DNA from: Ehretia macrophylla
Lineage: Eukaryota; Streptophyta; Magnoliopsida; Boraginales; Ehretiaceae
Assembly (NCBI GenBank): GCA_037974665.1
Contig: CM075773.1
Span: forward strand, 35,569,080-35,633,079
Length of the DNA stretch: 64,000 nucleotides
Reading direction: 5' to 3'
The notes beneath the pieces were generated by a model. That model saw only the letters and a program-made list of their open reading frames with translations. It made no database searches and was not told where the DNA came from. Shown piece after piece: positions 58,721 to 64,000 of the stretch (within the stretch, counting starts at the first letter, position 1; each line of letters opens with the position of its first letter). The position numbers and the translations under genes were made by a program.

Positions 58721-60135
58721 AGGTCACGAGGAGCTATTGAAGGTTCTTTAGACTCATTGAAGATCGTCTAAGGGATCCGTTGAAAAGTTAGTAAACTCAT
58801 TGAAGGTCACGTAGAAGTAGGAATGGCAATGGGTTGGGGACCTATCCCATGTTCGTCTTGTCACCTAAAATTTCTTCACAATAGCCACCTTGCCCCCATG
58901 TTTTGTGCCCTATCCCTCTTTTCTGCCTGTCTCTCGAATCTCCGTAGAGAATGAGAGTTATTTGTGAGTTTTTCTAATTTTGGTTTAAATCGTGTGATAT
59001 TAAGTTTAATTTAAATTACATAACTTCAAAATATAAATCAAATTTATAACAGATAATGAACATAAATATAAGTGTTAAATATTGGTTTAATAGAAATTAT
59101 ATATTGAGTCGTGCGTTTTTTATTAATAGTAAAAATAACATTATAACAACTCTGTTTTAAGCATTAAAATTAAATTATAATTAAAATTATTTTGTATGAA
59201 AATTGTATATGGAAATAGAATATTTCTTTGTGTTATTGAAAGCGCATGGATTATTAGAAAATTTCTTTTTGATTATTGCATGTCCAGATATAATTTTTTT
59301 TTTTTTTTTTGTCGAAATAAAATCTTTATTAAACAAAAGTCAGAGTACATTAGCCTATTCCAACAGTAGGCATGTCTGCTAGCAATAGCAAAGAAAAAAG
59401 ATCAGATATATTTGATAATCAGTCAATCAGTAAGATATTGAGACGAATCTGATTAGTAATCGCATATCTTTGCCCTCAATTTCATTGTTTGAAATTATCT
59501 TTGCACAACTGGAAGTAACTAACAAATTCTTAAATCCACTGTGATTAACAATAAAATAGACATATTCATGTAAAAATGATTGCAAAGTTCAAGTAATGGA
59601 ATGTGGTGTTTTGATTAAAATATGTAATGGGATGTATTGTTTTGATTAAAATAATGATTTGTAAAATTCATTTGAAGAATCATTTTTTTCTTCTCGAATT
59701 TAGTAATACTTTCTCTAGTATTATTTTTCTATACTTTTATATTTATAACTTTAAAATTTTATAACATATGTAAAAACTAAAAATAAAAAATAACTACACA
59801 TATATACTGGCGCAGAAAAATATTTATCCCCGGATCCCAGCCCGGGTGCAAGGATTAAAAGTTAATTAATCCCCACACATTAGAGTTCTTGAGATATATT
59901 GAAGTGTCTATAGACTCGTTGGCGGTCACATGAGCCTGTTAAAGAGTCCATAGGAATGTCTAAGGTAGCATGAACTTATCCAAGAGTTCGTAGACCCCTT
60001 GAAGATCTCGTGGACATGTCGAAGAGTTTGTACAGAAGTTGAAGGTTTGTGAGGTTCTGTTGAAGAGTCCATAGACGTTAAAGAGCCCATAGGCTAGGCT
60101 ATTTTAAGGTCTCGTGGACCTCTTGAAGTTGCTAC
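58721..60135 (+). repeat. Degenerate 20-bp-period minisatellite split by an insertion
   Basis: At 58721-58812 and again at about 59886-60135, units of about 20 bp follow each other. They alternate between forms like aggtctcgtggacctcttga and agagtccatagactcattga, giving a possible 40-bp higher-order unit. Five units are seen on the left and about twelve on the right. Between them lies an insertion of about 1.07 kb (58813-59885). Confidence 0.7.
58813..59885. mobile_element. Insertion inside the minisatellite
   Basis: Begins ggaatggcaatgggttgggg and ends near ccccggatcccagcccgggtg, resembling the widespread plant repeat with ends like ATGGCAATGGGGCGGGG. A T run followed by gtcgaaataaaatctttatt (59290-59325) within it looks like the tail of an antisense LINE or SINE. 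No open frame of note. Exact borders and target duplication not resolved. Confidence 0.45.
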
Positions 60136-60539
60136 CAATTTTAGTGGCTTTAGTTTGCACGCCAGTTTAGGGTAGGAATATATCATTTTCGGTGCTTCAT
60201 TTGAAAATAGAGTGCGTTGCATGTGTAGAAGAAAATTCTTCTATGAGTCATGTGATAAATCTGTCACAGTCAAATGTCAAATTATTATTCTATAAAATTA
60301 ATCCACATTAGTATGTATCGTGCAGATATGTTATACCAAAATATCTAAATTTTTTTTTTTTACTAATTTGGCCTTGCAGAGTTTTAAATAAATTACTATA
60401 ATGTCCCCACTTATGACAATTGATTAATATTTATCAACTAATTAAATCACTTTTTATCTATGTGTATGTGACAAATTTGCCACATATCTCATAGAAGAAG
60501 AACCCATGTGTAGATGGTTTGCACATCATTTGTAGGTTA

Positions 60540-60801
60540 AGGGTATGGTCCAACTTGACCCAACAAAAAAAAAAAAAGATATGGTCCAATGGTAGTAAGA
60601 TAAAATTTCTCATGCGAAATTGCAAATTTGACACTCTCTACTATTCTGAAGTTTCGCCTTTAACTGATATAGTGTATGTGTGAGGGCGCATCGCTACATC
60701 TGAGAGTTTATTGGTTAGTGGTCAAGTTTAGCCAGATAATCTGGTGATCAAATTTCTCCAATTGAATTTCTACGTTATTAAAAAAAATAAAAAAAAAAGC
60801 A
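60540..60801 (+). mobile_element. SINE, family 1, interrupted by a poly(A) scar
   Basis: ggtatggtcca[...]atggtagtaagataaaattt, ttgcaaatttgacactctct and the later ttggttagtggtcaag align in order with the SINE at 19686-19879 read on its minus strand. It ends in an A-rich tail (near 60779-60798). Near its 5' end, tatggtccaa (60544-60553 and 60580-60589) flanks cttgacccaac, 13 A and ga, a second micro-retroposition inside the SINE. Confidence 0.6.
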
Positions 60802-63263
60802 GGCCAAAACGGTGCTTTCTATGGATGGAGATCATGTATTAATGAGATCCTTCTTTTCGTTTTGTTCATCAATTTTCTTTCCAATATATAAAATCAAAGC
60901 AAGAGGAGAGTTTTGACACAATTGTAAAGTCATTGTTATGTAATTAGATGCTAAAAATTTTTGTTATGAAAATAACTTTTTACAAAACTTAAGGTAATAC
61001 TACGTACAATAAGTTTCAAAGTGAGTATGAGAATTGCTAAGATTTCACAAATAACGGAAGTTTTGTATATTAAATTATTTTATATATATAAAAAAAAAAA
61101 AGTTTTCACTTAGATAGTGGATGCAAGCGAGACTCATTGATCTGATCCGTTTCAGATTCACGCATCAAGTTGAAAATGTCTCCATGTGAAAGATATTTTT
61201 GGTTGTCGGTCATGTGTCAAATTGGAGATTTAGGCAGCAATGGGGGCTGCCTCCCACAGTATGGGAGGAGATAGATCCAAGAAAGACAAAACCCCACATC
61301 TCCAAATGGTCCATAGGAAGACAAAATTGAAAATATATATTATGCCAGAAAGGCTTTTGAAATGGCTCTTGGTGTTAATATTATGTACAATAATAATATT
61401 TTGAGAACAGAAAAAGTGCGATGAGAAAAATAATTCCAACACCAAGATTCATGTGATTCCACTTAAGTTTACATTTACGGAGTTGTAGAGATTTTACTAT
61501 TTTAAAGAGAAAACATACCGTTGCATCAAAACCTAATGTTTTTATTTTATTTAGTTGGGGGTGGATTTAGAATTTGTTTTTAGTATAAGTTAAAATCACA
61601 TAATTTAATACTTATATATAAATTATTTTTTTTATTGAGTGCTAAATTAATTTTTTAAATTAAAAAATATTTTAAAAATACATATATTTTATAATAAAAT
61701 TTAAATAAAATAAGAATTACAATTTCTACAGCCACAGGGGTTGAGAAACACTCAAAAAGCCCCCCAACACCTTTTGAAAATTTCTCTTTGGATCCACAAC
61801 AGTCTTTGTCTGTACAGATGATCAAATTGGGTGGACACACAACTAAAAAACTCGATTCCACATGAAACCAACAGTTGAAGCCTTGAAGGGTTGCTGATAC
61901 ATAGTAAGTAAATCATGAGACTCGTGTTTCCATGATGTGTCTTCTGTGATCATGAATTGAACTCATAGTCTTTTTATATTTCTTTTGCTACCAACCCCTA
62001 AATTTGCGTTGAAAAATGTGAGGCCATGATTGTGTGTGAATCTTACTTTTTGCTTGTCAAGATATGATAGCTTTTGTAACATCAAAATTCGAAAAGGTTT
62101 TGCTCAGCCTTCGTATTGTTGCCAAGTTGCACCTAGAGAGACAAGCTCAACCATTCAAAGTGTAAACTCTGGAAAACTCATTATACACGTGGTTCATTCA
62201 TGCAAATTTAAAGTCTAACACCGAAGATTATGAAGAAAGACGAGGAAGAAAAGGTTGTACGACGTTGTTAGAAGTTATTAGTCTAATCACACGTTCTATG
62301 GATGATTAAATGTGGTCGAAAATGTCAAAAAATCACACCTACTTTTGGCTAGTAATTGTGGTGCAAGGATGGAAAAATTTTATTGGCCATAAAAAAAAAA
62401 TATTGTAACTAGAATTGTTCTTATACCGCATCACTCGTAATTTCAAATTTGTTATTTTTTTATACTATGTCAGTTAATTAATCTCGAGTCACACATAAAT
62501 AGGTGTTAGAGAATCCAATTATCATATTTGAATAAATCAGGTCATTCAAGATCGATATATAAGATCTTATAGTACTCCATCTAGTACCAATTAGTTTTAT
62601 AATAAAATTTTAAGGTATTTAATAGCATAATGCTAGAAATGTTTTCTAATTTGGCTCATTTTGTCAACTAATTATACTAAAAATTATCTCAACGGATTAG
62701 AAGAAAACTGAATTAAGTTTAAACTCAAAAGGAGAAGTGTAATTTGTTTATCTTGAAACTTATGTACAATGACTAATTGGCAATATCAATATATGAATAT
62801 ATTGAAGATTATAAATAATATAATAAATATCTCTCTAACAACTTAAGTTTTTGGATGAGATGATCATTTAACATGATATCAAAGTCTAGGTACCAAAATG
62901 TCTTGAGTTCAAAGTTCACCGTCACCCATTTAAAAACAGTAAAATTGTCTAAGTGTAAGGCTCAAAAACTAACTTCACTTGTACTTATGTATGATTTTTT
63001 GGATTTTTCACCAATTTATTTAATAATATTTTGTTTGATGCTATGTGGAAAATGGTAATTCTGAGCTGAACAAATGTTTTTGTAAAACCTTTTGTGTATG
63101 TATGTATATCTGATTTTTTTTGATATTTTACTATTTTATCCTTTCTTTTTCCTTAATTTTTGGCTGTTGTTATGAGAAAAAATATGATTTTGAGCTGAAA
63201 TTTGTAATTTGTACTGTCTCTGATGTGCTTTTTTTTTTTTATATTCATTTTACAGAAGTGAAA
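60802..63263. other. Intergenic, no intact gene seen
   Basis: AT-rich. A repeat of the ggggtggattta... type covers about 61557-61800, with an interior similar to 33250-33400. Short frames at 61655-61861 (-), 62030-62218 and 62873-63058 show no domain. A tttacag acceptor-like site lies at 63249-63255, just before the next gene's ATG. Confidence 0.45.
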
Positions 63264-63692
63264 ATGTCAACATCTACCCGTCGAAGTCAAAGTCGGGCTT
63301 CGGAAGACCCAGCACTTAACTTGCAGTACATGAACACAAATTGTCGTTGTCGTTGGAAGGCTGAAATTATTGTTGTTTCGGATAATAGGAAGGACTCAAA
63401 AGGACATTTATTCTATAATTGTGATGCATGTAATTTTTTTAAATAATACGAGTCTATCAGGGCTTCTTGGTTTGGAACTAAGCTGGACGTGAAATTGAGA
63501 TTGGGAGACTACGTTAATAAGAGTTTCAGAGACGAGAATAGTGGAGAGAAGGTGACATTTCCTATGAAGAAGAAGAAGAAGAAGAAAAATAAGAGTAACG
63601 AGATCGCAAAATTGAACATGTTTCTTGCCATGGCCGTTAGTTTTGGTATTATGTTATTGGTGCTACTTCTTGTTGTTACAATATTCAAATGA
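63264..63692 (+). pseudogene. GRF-type zinc finger membrane protein gene with in-frame stop
   Basis: From ATG 63264 the frame encodes a Ser/Arg-rich start, then a GRF-type zinc finger: C-x-C at NCRCRW, then GHLFYNC-x2-CNFFK. TAA at 63444-63446 stops it exactly where GRF fingers normally have Trp. The same frame continues YESIRASWFG..., a Lys-rich run (63567-63590, about 8 Lys), and a C-terminal hydrophobic segment (MFLAMAVSFGIMLLVLLLVV) before TGA at 63690-63692. Plant GRF-finger proteins with a C-terminal membrane anchor have this layout and length (about 140 aa). A 60-residue truncated protein is possible, but a pseudogene is the simpler reading. An unrecognised intron is the other alternative. 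Confidence 0.6.
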
Positions 63693-64000
63693 AATGTGTG
63701 TTGTGTTTAGGATAGTCATTGTTGTAACTGAAAGATGACTACTTGTTAGCCATCTTCAATTTTATTGTTTCTCTTTATTTGATGTATCCATATCCCTTAT
63801 TGTTTCCAGTGTACTCCATATATGATCAAGTATTATATTTACCTATAATCACTTTGGTCAGATACTTTCTTTCCTAATGATTAAAATTAATGGAACTCCT
63901 CTTGTTGCTTGACACTCTTATAACAATATGTGATACATTCACCGTAGTTACAACATAAGATTCTTAGTTACATAAGGAAGCAGCATTTACATAATGGTAG
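63693..64000 (+). other. Flank of the GRF-finger gene
   Basis: T-rich sequence with no further coding signal to the end of the window. Confidence 0.4.

Noticed and set aside
58721..60135. CRISPR-like spaced repeats
   Set aside because: Units are contiguous and degenerate without unique spacers; this is a eukaryotic minisatellite.

Overview
This is a nuclear segment from a flowering plant, most likely a eudicot. It is AT-rich with long non-coding stretches, spliced genes with GT..AG introns and TATA-box promoters, and many small transposons (MITEs, SINEs, LINE fragments, a solo LTR). I cannot name the species. Four intact protein genes can be supported, plus one broken gene at the right edge and several transposon-derived pseudogene pieces. 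There is no sign of bacterial, organellar or viral sequence.

Layout. Positions 1-4145 are intergenic with one SINE. 4826-8947 (+) is a six-exon adenine phosphoribosyltransferase (APT3-like). 9614-10464 is a solo LTR. 10890-11250 is a decayed RNase H domain. 12744-13640 (-) is a single-exon member of a plant-specific family annotated as C2H2-like / sulfated surface glycoprotein-like. 13641-25161 is a gene desert with SINE, LINE and CACTA-like debris. 25728-26453 (+) is a single-exon PAP2-type lipid phosphate phosphatase (LPPB-like). 26454-48470 is a second desert holding MITEs, foldback elements and nested LINE fragments. 49015-58048 (+) is a ten-exon oxysterol-binding-protein-related protein (ORP2A-like). 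58049-63263 is repeat-rich, with a minisatellite split by an insertion. 63264-63692 (+) is a GRF-type zinc-finger membrane-protein gene with an in-frame stop.

From memory, the gene set APT - C2H2-like - LPPB - ORP2A matches the Arabidopsis chromosome 4 neighbourhood At4g22570-At4g22540, and partly its sister block At4g12440-At4g12460. The window therefore looks like an old conserved microsyntenic block inflated here by transposons. The genes do not form a pathway: APT salvages adenine (and perhaps cytokinin bases), LPPB and ORP2A act on membrane lipids, and the C2H2-like protein is uncharacterised.

The most striking non-genic structure is a near-perfect inverted repeat with 139-nt arms in the last ORP2A intron, followed by a third, direct copy of the arm and loop. 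It looks like a template-switch product and could fold as a long hairpin RNA. Also notable are tiny poly(A) insertions flanked by target-site duplications (micro-retroposition scars), a foldback element that places four CACGTG G-boxes upstream of APT, and a degenerate 20-bp-period minisatellite interrupted by a 1.07-kb insertion.
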